DNA of 64,000 nt from Candidatus Poribacteria bacterium (GCA_028820635.1 JAPPIG010000115.1:62001-126000), one strand, 5' to 3'; numbered from the stretch's first letter, positions 44,309 through 53,167 are shown. Notes: generated from the sequence alone by a model not told the origin. Translations and numbers: made by a program.

Positions 44309-45784
44309 CTAAACTTCAATTTTAACAAAAAGCAGAAATGCCACTGTGAACAAAACCGTATTGATAAGTAGCAGCAAAAATAATTCGGGAAATGCTCGCG
44401 TTGCGTTTTCCCAAACATCTGCCCGTTCATAACGGAATTGCGGTAAATCCCACCAATCTACTTCACCCTTGCTCGTGTCAAACCATTGCCGACTACCGAA
44501 TGCCTTTTTCTCATGAAAATAGTCTATGATGGAACGCCGATACTGCTGTGCAGCATCAACATAATCAAACATACCATCCAGATCAGTACCCGCCCACGCG
44601 GAAGCCGCAAATGTATACAAACCTGCTGGACTGAGTTTCATCAAATGTTCATGCCATCTTGCTTCTCGGAAGGTTGTTTTATCTAAATTCTGTTTTCGTA
44701 TTAAAGCGGTCTGTTCCGCCAAACGGATACGTAAAGCTTCCATCGTTTGATGGTATTTTTGGACGTGAGGAACTAAATGCTCAGATTTCGCTTTCACTTT
44801 GGAGGTAAGCATTTGTCGCCCATCACCGTAGCTGCGACCCTGTTCATGATAACTCAGATTAAACCACGGTGGGTCCTCCTCAAGCGGGCTGTTTGCTATA
44901 AATCGCTGTTCTTCCCTGTCGACCTCTTCCCAAATCTGATTCACATGTTCTTCAGTAGATGTTCTTTCTGCTTGTGTATCGCCCACCGGATCAATGGTAA
45001 ATCGGCTCCAGTTGGGATAAACGAGAACTGAAATGACCCATACAAACATACAGAGCATCAGCGAGGTGGCTGTTCGGCGCGTCATCGTAGAAATCAACAA
45101 TCCAATTAGGTAAAATACAGACAGATAGATGCTTGTTGTCAGGACTATTCCACCTATCCGCACAAAATCCTGCCCGCTTAGTTGAATTGAACCGCTAATA
45201 GATAACAGCAACATCACCATCAGCAGACTCATCAGCACGGGGAGTAACAGGCAGATCATCGCGCTAATATATTTTGCAAGCAGAATACTGCCGCGCCGCA
45301 CAGGATGGGAAACAACCAAACGCAAGGTGCCTGCCTCCCGATCACCTGCTATAGCATCGTAAGCAAAAAGCAGTGCTATCAAACTTAGCACCACTTGGAA
45401 AATAAAGACGAGGTCAATCTTTGAAAAGAGGTTTAGAAATGGATTATCAAGGCTACGCGCCGAAGCATTCGAAATCATCGGGACAGAACCGTGATAAATT
45501 TCAAGGGTGCCCCCAAGTCGCTTGTCCAATCCTGAACTAAAGAGACCTAAGGGGTTAGGAGGGCGTTCAACATAAAGTTTTAAAAATGAATAGGTTTTTG
45601 CTTCTTGTGCTTTTTCACGATGCACATTTTCTTGATGGCTATATCTGTCCAATCGGCGTTCATAATCTTCAAGAAGAACGACAGCATTCGCGACAACAAG
45701 CAGGAGCGTAATGATGACAGCAGCGAAAAAACGGGCACTCATCAGATGTGCAAGAAGTTCTTGTCTAATAATTGTTCGTAGCAT
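44309..45784 (-). CDS. ABC-2 type transporter permease, A subfamily (fifth pair)
   Basis: 491 residues starting MLRTIIRQELLAHLMSARFF after AAGGAGC. First loop ERPPNPLGLFSSGLDKRLGG, coupling segment AGDREAGTLRLVVSHPVRRG (Asp for Glu in the usual GER). Second loop ends RQWFDTSKGEVDWWDLPQF, keeping the W-F-x-x-x-K-G-x-V-D-W motif of the A group; tail FVKIEV. It is more diverged from the other A genes than those are among themselves, apart from the gene at 17763. Confidence 0.9.
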   Translation of the reverse strand: MLRTIIRQELLAHLMSARFFAAVIITLLLVVANAVVLLEDYERRLDRYSHQENVHREKAQEAKTYSFLKLYVERPPNPLGLFSSGLDKRLGGTLEIYHGSVPMISNASARSLDNPFLNLFSKIDLVFIFQVVLSLIALLFAYDAIAGDREAGTLRLVVSHPVRRGSILLAKYISAMICLLLPVLMSLLMVMLLLSISGSIQLSGQDFVRIGGIVLTTSIYLSVFYLIGLLISTMTRRTATSLMLCMFVWVISVLVYPNWSRFTIDPVGDTQAERTSTEEHVNQIWEEVDREEQRFIANSPLEEDPPWFNLSYHEQGRSYGDGRQMLTSKVKAKSEHLVPHVQKYHQTMEALRIRLAEQTALIRKQNLDKTTFREARWHEHLMKLSPAGLYTFAASAWAGTDLDGMFDYVDAAQQYRRSIIDYFHEKKAFGSRQWFDTSKGEVDWWDLPQFRYERADVWENATRAFPELFLLLLINTVLFTVAFLLFVKIEV

Positions 45785-45908
45785 AACAGCTCCTTATAAG
45801 TTTGGGTTTGTCTATTAGAGATGTTTCAGATAATTAAGATAGTTAAAACTGTGCGGGATAGAGGGTAGGTAGGTTACGTTATCTGTAACCCGCGCAGTAG
45901 AGGAAATA

Positions 45909-46066
45909 ATACCATTTCTAATTGACAAAGTATCATCCCGATTTTTGAGTTTCTTTGTAGGAGCGACCTCCTGGTCGCGACCAGGAGGTCGCTCCTACAG
46001 AAGAGAGTGTTGCAATTTTACAACCGATTTATGAAACAATGTCCTATCATTATTTAGGAATGGTAT
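45909..46066. repeat. Best-preserved MITE-like element, family 2 (158 bp)
   Basis: Intact left end ATACCATTTCTAATTGACAA and right end ATTATTTAGGAATGGTAT (inverted), with the perfect palindrome GTAGGAGCGACCTCCTGGTCG / CGACCAGGAGGTCGCTCCTAC between. GTGTTGCAATTTTACAACCG marks the right arm. No nested module. A useful reference copy for the family. Confidence 0.8.
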
Positions 46067-46069
46067 AAG

Positions 46070-47485
46070 TTAAATATCAGAACGGAAGAATTTTAGAAAC
46101 GCCACAGTTGTCAACACAACTGCGAAGAAGCAGAGCAGCAGCACATCTACTAAGGATTGACGAAATGTCTCTCCTAAAGTCGGGGTTTCCACAAGGGGTG
46201 GCGGTGTTAGTTGGATATTATCCTTCGGGTTCATTATTCTCACAGGGATATAGTCTCTAATTTTACTAAACAATTCCGCATGTAGTGAATTGAAATATCG
46301 TTCTCCTGCTTCAAAGTAGTTCGTTCGCTTTGCTTTCCCTGTCCGCGTTAAATTTGTCGTGAGATAGATGAGCGAAGATGTCGGTGAGATTCGGGAAAGC
46401 GTTTCAGCCACACTTTCTTGTCTGGCTTGCTCACGATTATAACGGCGGTCAATCTCATTGGCACTGTCATTGTATTTCTGCCGATACTCCGCTTCGACCG
46501 GTGCAAGCTGTTTATCTATTTCCGAGGACGCATTCACCTGTTCCTGTATAGAAGGTGACGGACGGTCTTTCCAGTATTCTGTTTGTATCTCACCCCGCTT
46601 TTCTCTAACTTCATCGTTGAAATTCTCACGAATGGCAGTCTTTTCCAGATAGATGCTCTGTGAAGTTTGTGTCGGTGCGATGAACTTTGCCGTGATAAAT
46701 CCAACGCGAGGTATAATCAGAACAGCGAATACCCACACGGTGAATGCGATGATAAGTGCTGTCTTGGAATTATCCAAATAGGTGGAAATCACCGTCCCGA
46801 TCAGAAAAAAGACTGCAATATAGATCATTGAAACAAGTGTAAGACTCAGGACTCTTGGAAAAATATCTGATTCACCTAACGGAAATCCTTGCGATACCAG
46901 TAGCAGTAAGCCGAACAGGAATGACACCAGAAAGGGGATGATGAACACAATGTATCCGCCAATCAATTTGCTCCAGAGAAACAGGTCTCGCGGGAGCGCG
47001 TTTGCCAAAGTGATACGGAGTGTGCCTGCCTCTCGCTCACCGGCAACTGCATCGAATGTGAACAGCAGCGCGAGTAAACTAAATACAGTGCCAACAAGAA
47101 ATAGAAAGTCAAGATGTCCCAAAAGATAAAAGAGTGAAGTGGAAACCAACGCAGGCGGACCTTGTGTTATACCGTTGCGTGTCATACCAAGATAACTTGG
47201 CAGTGCATCTCCTAATCCGTTCGCGAATACACCTAAGGGTGTAGGTTTGAGGTAAAGTTTAGAGAATTCCAACTCCGGTTTCAGTTCCATGTTCGTGTTT
47301 ACAGTGATTTCTTCGGAGTTGTCAAGTTTCACCGTTTCCTGATAGTCGATAAGGTTTTGGCGATAGCTGCGATAATTGATTGTCAAGGTAAGTGGAATCA
47401 GTAAGAGACACATCAGAAGCAGTACAATAAACCGCACACTGAGAATATGATGCATCATCTCTTTTTGGATCAATGTCATTAACAT
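46070..47485 (-). CDS. ABC-2 type transporter permease, C subfamily
   Basis: 471 residues, MLMTLIQKEMMHHILSVRFI. First loop LKPTPLGVFANGLGDALPSY, coupling segment AGEREAGTLRITLANALPRD, second loop helical and charged (EVREKRGEIQTEYWKDRPSPS), end TLGETFRQSLVDVLLLCFFA and FFRSDI. AAAGGAAA site. It sits directly beside the C gene at 47640, so C proteins may form a heterodimer. The upstream gap has a GCAACT-N17-TAGTTA motif at 47555-47583. The stop codon region touches the family-2 element. Confidence 0.9.
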   Translation of the reverse strand: MLMTLIQKEMMHHILSVRFIVLLLMCLLLIPLTLTINYRSYRQNLIDYQETVKLDNSEEITVNTNMELKPELEFSKLYLKPTPLGVFANGLGDALPSYLGMTRNGITQGPPALVSTSLFYLLGHLDFLFLVGTVFSLLALLFTFDAVAGEREAGTLRITLANALPRDLFLWSKLIGGYIVFIIPFLVSFLFGLLLLVSQGFPLGESDIFPRVLSLTLVSMIYIAVFFLIGTVISTYLDNSKTALIIAFTVWVFAVLIIPRVGFITAKFIAPTQTSQSIYLEKTAIRENFNDEVREKRGEIQTEYWKDRPSPSIQEQVNASSEIDKQLAPVEAEYRQKYNDSANEIDRRYNREQARQESVAETLSRISPTSSLIYLTTNLTRTGKAKRTNYFEAGERYFNSLHAELFSKIRDYIPVRIMNPKDNIQLTPPPLVETPTLGETFRQSLVDVLLLCFFAVVLTTVAFLKFFRSDI

Positions 47486-47554
47486 GTTGAATTTCCTTTA
47501 TTTTTGCAGGTGGTTAACTCGTGTGACCTCATATAATAGGGCTGTTTCAACATG

Positions 47555-47583
47555 TAACTACAAATGATTTCGCTAAAAGTTGC
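47555..47583 (-). promoter_or_regulatory. Candidate GCAACT-N17-TAGTTA promoter before a C permease
   Basis: GCAACT at 47578-47583, 17 bp, TAGTTA at 47555-47560 on the minus strand. The 90-bp region repeats that at 37940-38036. Confidence 0.35.
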
Positions 47584-47639
47584 ATCTGTTTCACATCAAG
47601 CATTTAAAAAATTGCTACGGTTTACCACAATTTTCTGTA

Positions 47640-49049
47640 TCAAATATCAGAACGGAAGAATTTCAGGAATGCCACAGTTGTCAACACAACTGCGAAGAAG
47701 CAAAGTAGCAGCACATCTACCATCGATTGACGGAGTGTTTCTCCTAATGTTGAAGTCTCTAAAGGTGGTGGTTGTGTAATTTTGACAGTATCCTCTGATG
47801 TAAATACTCTTGCTGAAGCATGATCCGAAATTTTGCTGAACAAATCTGTATGGAGCATATCGTAATAACGATCTCCCACTTGAAAATAGATGCTTCTTGC
47901 CCCTTTTCCTGTCTGTGTTAGGTTCGTAGCGAGATAGGTGAGAGAAGATGTCGGTGTGATTCGGGAAAGCATCTCACCGATCTGCTCTTGTCGTTCGGTT
48001 TCACGTTTGTAATCGCGATCGAGTTTGTCAGCGTAGTCTTGGAATTTCGCTCGATATTTCTCTTCAAGAGGTTTCACGCGTTCATCAACTTTTTTAGCAT
48101 TTTCTCCTCCTACTATTACATTACCGTTTTCATCTGGAGGGAGTTCCCTTATGGCTTTCCATTTTTCTTCATCGACTACCGCGTTGAAATCATCTCGCAT
48201 GGCTGTTTTTTCCATATAGACGCTTTGTGAGGTTCGTGTTGGCGCAATAAGTTTGGCAGCGATAAACCCAACGCGTGGAGTAATCAACACTGCAAACACC
48301 CAGACGGTAAAGGCGAGGATGAGTGCCGTTTTAGAATTGTCTAAGTAGGTGGAAATCACTGTGCCGATTGCGAAAAAGACACCAATATAGAGCAACGAGA
48401 TGAGGGTTAAACCCAAGACTCTCGGAAAAATTCCATGTTCACCGAGCGGGAAACCCTGCCAGACAAGTATCAGTAAACCGAACAGCAACGACACCAAGAA
48501 CGGGACGACAAACACCACGTATCCGCCTATCAATTTGCTCCATAAAAATAGGTCGCGCGGCAGGGCGTTTGACAAAGTTATACGGAGTGTGCCTGCCTCT
48601 CGCTCACCAGCAACCGCATCAAATGTGAACAACAGTGCGAGGAGACTGAAGACAGTACCTACCACAAATAGAAAGTCAAGGTATCCAAAAAGCTGGGAGA
48701 GAGAGGAGACCAGGGCGGGTGCTCCTTGTGTAATCCCATTACGTGTCATGCCAAGATAACTCGGCAATGAATCCGATAATCCGTTTGCGAATACGCTCAA
48801 TGGGGTCGGTTTGAGGATAAGTTTGGAAACCTCCTGCTCTGGTTCCAATGGCAGCTTCGGGTTTACTGTGGTTTCTTCGATGTTTACGAGTTTAACGGCT
48901 TCTTGGTAATCTACTAAGCTCTGGCGATAATTTCGGTAATTGGTAGAAAGTGTGAGCGGGACGAGAAGGAGACACATCACAAGGAGCGCGACGAAACGGA
49001 CACTCAGAATATGATGCATTATTTCTTTGCGAATTAGCGTTAGTAACAT
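47640..49049 (-). CDS. ABC-2 type transporter permease, C subfamily
   Basis: 469 residues from the ATG at 49047-49049, chosen because ATGGAGAA stands before it and the paralogs start MLLTLIRKE. An 18-residue upstream extension is in frame. First loop LKPTPLSVFANGLSDSLPSY, coupling segment AGEREAGTLRITLSNALPRD, second loop with a PPDENGNVIVGGENAKK stretch that is absent from the other C genes, end TLGETLRQSMVDVLLLCFFA and FFRSDI. It is the last permease gene before the secreted coiled-coil paralogs. Confidence 0.9.
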   Translation of the reverse strand: MLLTLIRKEIMHHILSVRFVALLVMCLLLVPLTLSTNYRNYRQSLVDYQEAVKLVNIEETTVNPKLPLEPEQEVSKLILKPTPLSVFANGLSDSLPSYLGMTRNGITQGAPALVSSLSQLFGYLDFLFVVGTVFSLLALLFTFDAVAGEREAGTLRITLSNALPRDLFLWSKLIGGYVVFVVPFLVSLLFGLLILVWQGFPLGEHGIFPRVLGLTLISLLYIGVFFAIGTVISTYLDNSKTALILAFTVWVFAVLITPRVGFIAAKLIAPTRTSQSVYMEKTAMRDDFNAVVDEEKWKAIRELPPDENGNVIVGGENAKKVDERVKPLEEKYRAKFQDYADKLDRDYKRETERQEQIGEMLSRITPTSSLTYLATNLTQTGKGARSIYFQVGDRYYDMLHTDLFSKISDHASARVFTSEDTVKITQPPPLETSTLGETLRQSMVDVLLLCFFAVVLTTVAFLKFFRSDI

Positions 49050-49215
49050 TTGGTATTCTCCATATATGATGGCAAAAAAACCCCCTAAGACTACACAAAT
49101 CACGTTTTTTACCGCTCCAAATTAACTGGATGTTGGTAAAAGATGTGTTGTGTAAGTTTACAGTAATTAAACGTGAACAGGATAGTCCGTAGGAGTCTAT
49201 CGCGTTATCTTTATG

Positions 49216-50010
49216 TTATATTTGAATAGTGGAAGGTTTCTTTTTCATATTTTGGTTTGGACTCTGAGGAGGCATTGATTTTTTAAGGCGTTCTAAAGTT
49301 TCGCGTAAACGCTCAATCTGTTCCTTGGCGTTTTCAATCTGTTTTCTAACGTTCTCCAGTTGTTGTGAATTGAACTTATTCTTTAAGCGTTCAGCCCGTT
49401 CCTTGGTTTGTTCAGCCAAGTTTTTAACGCGCTCAGCTTGTTCTTTGGCTTGTTCAGCCCGTTCTGCTGTTTTCCGAATCTTCTTAAGATGTTTGTTTAC
49501 CAACTTATCAAAATAAGCGGCTTTATAAGTTTCCCAATCATCCGTCACGGGCATATCAGAAAGGACGGTCATACCATGAAACCCTGTTTTCCAAAAATCT
49601 GGATTATCTTCCAGAAACGCCAAAATATGCCTTTTTGATAAACAATATGCATAGTTGCGGAAATTTTGTATAGTGAAACCTTTGTCCAACAAGGTTTTAA
49701 GCCACTCACTCCGCGGATATCGTGCATCTATCTCTTCATTTGTAAACTTGCTGGATTGGCTATGTTTATCTGCAGATATAGTTATCGTGGTCCTCAAATG
49801 GACCCGGTTGTACTGGGCATCAAAGATATTCATCAATGCCTGCACTGTTTGCGGACCAGAATATTCTTCGGGGAGGTCTGGTGGTATCTGCTTGAATTCC
49901 GTCGTTTCGCCGAATGAGAAAGTGAAAGAATCGGCTTGAGACGCGAAAAAGAAAGCAAATCCCATAACTATCAAAAGTGTGAACATTGGCATAACAATTT
50001 TCCGTTTCAT
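49216..50010 (-). CDS. Secreted sigma-linked-domain protein with a coiled-coil tail, paralog 1
   Basis: 264 residues. Signal peptide (MKRKIVMPMFTLLIVMGFAF, ASQA), then the domain shared with the second sigma factor: EYSGPQTVQALMNIFDAQYN (about 49-68), DARYPRSEWLKTLLDKGFTI, YAYCLSKRHILAFLEDNPDF and DDWETYKAAYFDKLVN. From about 178 a continuous Glu/Arg/Lys heptad region (EQAKEQAERVKNLAEQTKER) follows, ending in KKKPSTIQI, a C-terminus identical in all three paralogs. The protein should be exported and could form a rod. A MITE-like insert separates it from its likely promoter. Function unknown. Confidence 0.85.
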   Translation of the reverse strand: MKRKIVMPMFTLLIVMGFAFFFASQADSFTFSFGETTEFKQIPPDLPEEYSGPQTVQALMNIFDAQYNRVHLRTTITISADKHSQSSKFTNEEIDARYPRSEWLKTLLDKGFTIQNFRNYAYCLSKRHILAFLEDNPDFWKTGFHGMTVLSDMPVTDDWETYKAAYFDKLVNKHLKKIRKTAERAEQAKEQAERVKNLAEQTKERAERLKNKFNSQQLENVRKQIENAKEQIERLRETLERLKKSMPPQSPNQNMKKKPSTIQI

Positions 50011-50026
50011 TTTATCTCCTTCGTTC

Positions 50027-50225
50027 TATAGTGGATTCTACAATTAACTTATATCTGAACTGTGAATCAACGCTGAATGCGCTTTTGGCATTCAGCGGGA
50101 GGGAACTCCGATTCCCGACTAACAGTGGTTTCGTCGCGATTCGGAAATCGGAATCAACGCCAAATGCGCTTTTGGCATTTGTCGCCTACAGAATATATGT
50201 GAACTTATTTACAGAATTTACTATA
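50027..50225. repeat. MITE-like element, family 1, between leader and gene
   Basis: A 199-bp unit with ends TATAGTGGATTCTACAATTA and ACAGAATTTACTATA, containing two AATCAACG hairpin modules (around 50084 and 50151) and GTCGCGATTCGGAAATCG. It lies between the conserved leader (50226-50330) and the ribosome site of paralog 1, splitting what is continuous in paralogs 2 and 3. Confidence 0.75.
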
Positions 50226-50285
50226 AATTGTAGATGTGGATCTCTGTTTGTAAACCTGCGTTTGTCCATCAATCCTTTGCTAATT

Positions 50286-50314
50286 TCTATACCCTCAACT
50301 CCCAGAAAAGTTGC
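50286..50314 (-). promoter_or_regulatory. GCAACT-N17-TATAGA promoter motif of coiled-coil paralog 1
   Basis: GCAACT at 50309-50314, 17 bp, TATAGA at 50286-50291 on the minus strand. The flanks (CTTTTCTGGGAGTTGAGG, AATTAGCAAAGGATTG, GCAGGTTTACAAACAG) recur upstream of paralogs 2 and 3. Confidence 0.5.
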
Positions 50315-50400
50315 AGAAATTATGTGTGGGTGTAGGTACCACAAGTCTCAATGATGAAAATAGAATTACCCACAAGGAATCTATAGCGTTACCATTCATG

Positions 50401-51444
50401 CTATATCTGGATAGTAGAAGGCTTCTTTTTGATCTTCTGGTTTGGCTCCTGAGGCGGCATCGATTTTTGAAGGCGTTCCAAAGTTTTTCGTAAGTGTTCA
50501 ATCTGTCTTTTGACATTTTCAAGTTGTTGTGAATTGAACTTATTCTTTACGCGTTCAGCTTGTGCTTTGGCTTGCTCAGCCAGCCTCTTTGCGTTTTCAA
50601 CCCGTTCCTTGGCTTGTTCTACTACCACCTGTGCGTGCTCAACTCGTTCTTTGGCTCGTTCAACCTGTTCGGCAGCTTTTTGAAGCTTAGCGTGCTCGTT
50701 TGCCAACTTATCAATATAGGCGGCTTTATAGGTTTCCCAATTATCCGTTGGTAGAATGTCGAGAATCACCGCATTGCGAAGATTGGGGTTATCTTTCAGA
50801 AAAGCCAAAGTGTGCCGTTTTGACAGGTAGGACGCATACTCTCCGAAATGTCCTATGGTGATACCTTTGTCTAAAAGCATCTGAAGCCATGCTGCTCGCG
50901 GATATCGTGCATCAATTTCCTCGTTTGTAAACTGGCTGACGTGTCTTTTTCCGTCAACGCTATCAATTATATGGGATAAGTTTATTTTTCCCTCACCGGA
51001 AAGTTTTATAGAGGCACCATCATTCAGACGCATCTTAAGCCAATCTATCTGTTGATGTTGCGTATCAATTTCCTCGTTTGTAAACTGGCTGACGTGTCTT
51101 TTTTTCCCAACACTATCAATCTTATGGGAGAGGTTTACTTCACTCGTTGTTAGTACAGAAGCACTGACTGTTCCACCATCGGTTTTACGATATATAACCA
51201 CCGCGGTTTTTAAATGGTTGCGATTGTAGGTTTCGTCAAACGCTTCCATCAGTGCTTGCACGGTTTGTGGTCCATTATATTCTTCAGCGTTACTTAGCGC
51301 GTCTTTCGTTAATTTTGTCATTTCAACCATACTGAACCCTCCTGGATTATCTGCTATTTCTGGGTTCGCTTGCGATCCAAAAAAGATGGCTATACCCAGC
51401 ACTGTCAAAATCGAAAAAAATCGTATAGTGTGTTTACGTTGCAT
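50401..51444 (-). CDS. Secreted sigma-linked-domain protein with a coiled-coil tail, paralog 2
   Basis: 347 residues. Signal peptide MQRKHTIRFFSILTVLGIAI with SQA. EYNGPQTVQALMEAFDETYN, then an internal tandem duplication of about 55 residues (two copies of GKKRHVSQFTNEEID / DGKRHVSQFTNEEID with their WLKMRLNDG and WLQMLLDKG ends), YASYLSKRHTLAFLKDNPNL, DNWETYKAAYIDKLAN and a long E/R/A/K coiled coil ending KKKPSTIQI. The domain word RYPRAAWLQMLLDKGITI shows the relationship to the second sigma factor. AAGGAGA site before the ATG. Function unknown. Confidence 0.85.
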   Translation of the reverse strand: MQRKHTIRFFSILTVLGIAIFFGSQANPEIADNPGGFSMVEMTKLTKDALSNAEEYNGPQTVQALMEAFDETYNRNHLKTAVVIYRKTDGGTVSASVLTTSEVNLSHKIDSVGKKRHVSQFTNEEIDTQHQQIDWLKMRLNDGASIKLSGEGKINLSHIIDSVDGKRHVSQFTNEEIDARYPRAAWLQMLLDKGITIGHFGEYASYLSKRHTLAFLKDNPNLRNAVILDILPTDNWETYKAAYIDKLANEHAKLQKAAEQVERAKERVEHAQVVVEQAKERVENAKRLAEQAKAQAERVKNKFNSQQLENVKRQIEHLRKTLERLQKSMPPQEPNQKIKKKPSTIQI

Positions 51445-51523
51445 AATGTCTCCTTCATTAATTAAAACTGTGAGGTGATCTCCCTGTTTGTAAACCTGCG
51501 TTGTCTGCTAATCCTTGCTAATT

Positions 51524-51552
51524 TCTATACACTTGACTCTCAGAAAAGTTTC
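51524..51552 (-). promoter_or_regulatory. GAAACT-N17-TATAGA promoter motif of coiled-coil paralog 2
   Basis: GAAACT at 51547-51552, 17 bp, TATAGA at 51524-51529 on the minus strand, in a leader closely similar to that of paralog 1. Confidence 0.45.
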
Positions 51553-51633
51553 AGAAGATATATAGGTGTCAGTATTATAGTATCAATGATGAAACAGAAT
51601 ATCTTACCAGGAATCTATAGCGTTTTATTCATG

Positions 51634-52596
51634 CTATATTTGGATAGTAGAAGGCTTCTTTTTCATCTTCTTGTTTGAATCCTGAGGAAGCATTGACTCT
51701 TTAAGACGTTCTAAAGTCTCCCGCAAGTGTTCAATCTGTTTCCTAACGTTCTCAAACTGTTGTAAATTGAGTTTATTCTTCGCGCGTTCAATTTGTTCCT
51801 TGGTTCGTTCAACTTGCGCTTTGGCGCGTTCAATCTGTGCCATTACTTGTTTAGCTTGTTCCTTACCCTGTTCAACTTTTTCTTTTTTCCGTTCAATCTT
51901 CTCTGCTGCTTCCCGTATCTTCTCGATATGTCTATTTACCAACTTATAAATAAAAGCGGCTTTATAACGTTCCCAATCATTTCCCTTAATTATCCGTTGG
52001 TAAGTTTCCCAATCATCCGTTGGTGGAATGTGGATCATCACCGGATTGCGAAGATTGGGATTGTCTTTCAGAAAAGCCAAAGTGTATCGCTTTGACAAAT
52101 AGGAGGTATAATCTCCGAAATTTTCTATGGTGATACCGTTGTCTAAAAGCAGCTGAAGCCATGTTTCACGAGGATATTGTGCATCAATCTCCGCGATTGT
52201 AAACTGGCTGATGTGCGTTTTTCCGTTTTTTAGAATAGTTCCGCTATCGGTTTTACGGTGTACAATCACTGTCACTGTGGTTGCTAAATGGTTGTGATTG
52301 TAGATTTTATCAAATGTATCTATCAATGCTTGCGCGGTTTGCGGCCCAGTATGGTCTTTAGCGGTACTTAGAACATTTTTCGTTAGTTTTGTGGTTTCAA
52401 TCAAACTGAACCTTCCTGAATTGTTCGTTGCTTCTGTCTTTTCAATCGAAGTGAACCCTTCTGAATTTTTCTTTTTGATGGAAGTGAACCCTTCTGAATT
52501 CCCTGGTGTTTCTGAGTTCACTTGCAATCCGAAAAAGATAGCAATACCCAGCACTGCTAAAAGTGAAAATATCCGCATAGCGATTTTACCGTTCAT
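51634..52596 (-). CDS. Secreted sigma-linked-domain protein with a coiled-coil tail, paralog 3
   Basis: 320 residues. Signal peptide MNGKIAMRIFSLLAVLGIAI, then two small repeats of NSEGFTSIKKK / NSEGFTSIEKT, the domain (HTGPQTAQALIDTFDKIYNH, DAQYPRETWLQLLLDNGITI, YTSYLSKRYTLAFLKDNPNL), a duplicated TDDWETYQRIIKGNDWERYK stretch, and a coiled coil (EKKEKVEQGKEQAKQVMAQI) ending KKKPSTIQI. AAAGGAGA site. It is the most upstream of the three. All three keep the same order as the extension of the sigma factor, but with export signal and coiled coil added. Confidence 0.85.
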   Translation of the reverse strand: MNGKIAMRIFSLLAVLGIAIFFGLQVNSETPGNSEGFTSIKKKNSEGFTSIEKTEATNNSGRFSLIETTKLTKNVLSTAKDHTGPQTAQALIDTFDKIYNHNHLATTVTVIVHRKTDSGTILKNGKTHISQFTIAEIDAQYPRETWLQLLLDNGITIENFGDYTSYLSKRYTLAFLKDNPNLRNPVMIHIPPTDDWETYQRIIKGNDWERYKAAFIYKLVNRHIEKIREAAEKIERKKEKVEQGKEQAKQVMAQIERAKAQVERTKEQIERAKNKLNLQQFENVRKQIEHLRETLERLKESMLPQDSNKKMKKKPSTIQI

Positions 52597-52681
52597 AATG
52601 TCTCCTTTGTTAGAGTAAATTGGTGAGGTAATTCCTCTTTTGTAAGGTGCGTTTTTGTGCCATCAATCCTTTGTTAATTGT

Positions 52682-52710
52682 TTTACACACGATTTCTTCA
52701 GAAAAGTTGC
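52682..52710 (-). promoter_or_regulatory. GCAACT-N17-TGTAAA promoter motif of coiled-coil paralog 3
   Basis: GCAACT at 52705-52710, 17 bp, TGTAAA at 52682-52687 on the minus strand. The leader to the ATG (AACAAAGGATTGATGG) resembles that of the other two paralogs but the -10 is less certain. Confidence 0.35.
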
Positions 52711-52741
52711 AAAAAAAAAAGTAATTGTGAAAATTCACATC

Positions 52742-53152
52742 TTATTTGTCCAAAAGTTCAGCTTTATATTCCTCTACAATCTCATTCAGAACAGATTCAG
52801 GAATATCCTCTAATTGTGATGCTAACTCTTCTTCGACGTTAACCATTAGGCTGTGATCGAACGTTTCGCGCTCGGCGCATGGATCAAAGGATTCACCCTG
52901 TGCTTCCAACAAAACCGCTAAACGGGCAGGAGTCAACCCCGCAGAAATACCGTGTAAATCCCATGCAGTGCCACGGTAACCTCTTTCATAATCACTACCG
53001 AGGTATTTCTGTAGGATCTCTTCTCTTTCGGCACCTTGTGCGCCGCTATTTTCAAGTTCTTCTGCAGCAGCGATTGCTCGCGAATCCAATTCTATTTGGA
53101 ATGCGGTTGAAGCATCTGCTGCCGCAACTGGATAGATTTTATAAGTTTCCAT
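52742..53152 (-). CDS. Small acidic protein of unknown function
   Basis: 136 residues, ATG after GTGAGGAAA. The sequence is acidic (several EEL/EYK helices) without signal peptide or TM segment. ELDSRAIAAAEELENSGAQG and HGISAGLTPARLAVLLEAQG are the longest readable features; a helix with SLMVNVEEELASQLEDIP closes the chain. No conserved motif is recognised. It stands alone between the coiled-coil genes and the nnr gene; nothing in the sequence ties it to either. Confidence 0.6.
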   Translation of the reverse strand: METYKIYPVAAADASTAFQIELDSRAIAAAEELENSGAQGAEREEILQKYLGSDYERGYRGTAWDLHGISAGLTPARLAVLLEAQGESFDPCAERETFDHSLMVNVEEELASQLEDIPESVLNEIVEEYKAELLDK

Positions 53153-53167
53153 TTTTCCTCACAAATT

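Noticed and set aside
52742-53152. Antitoxin or sigma-regulator role for the acidic 136-residue protein
   Set aside because: No motif or partner supports it; proximity to the coiled-coil genes is not enough.
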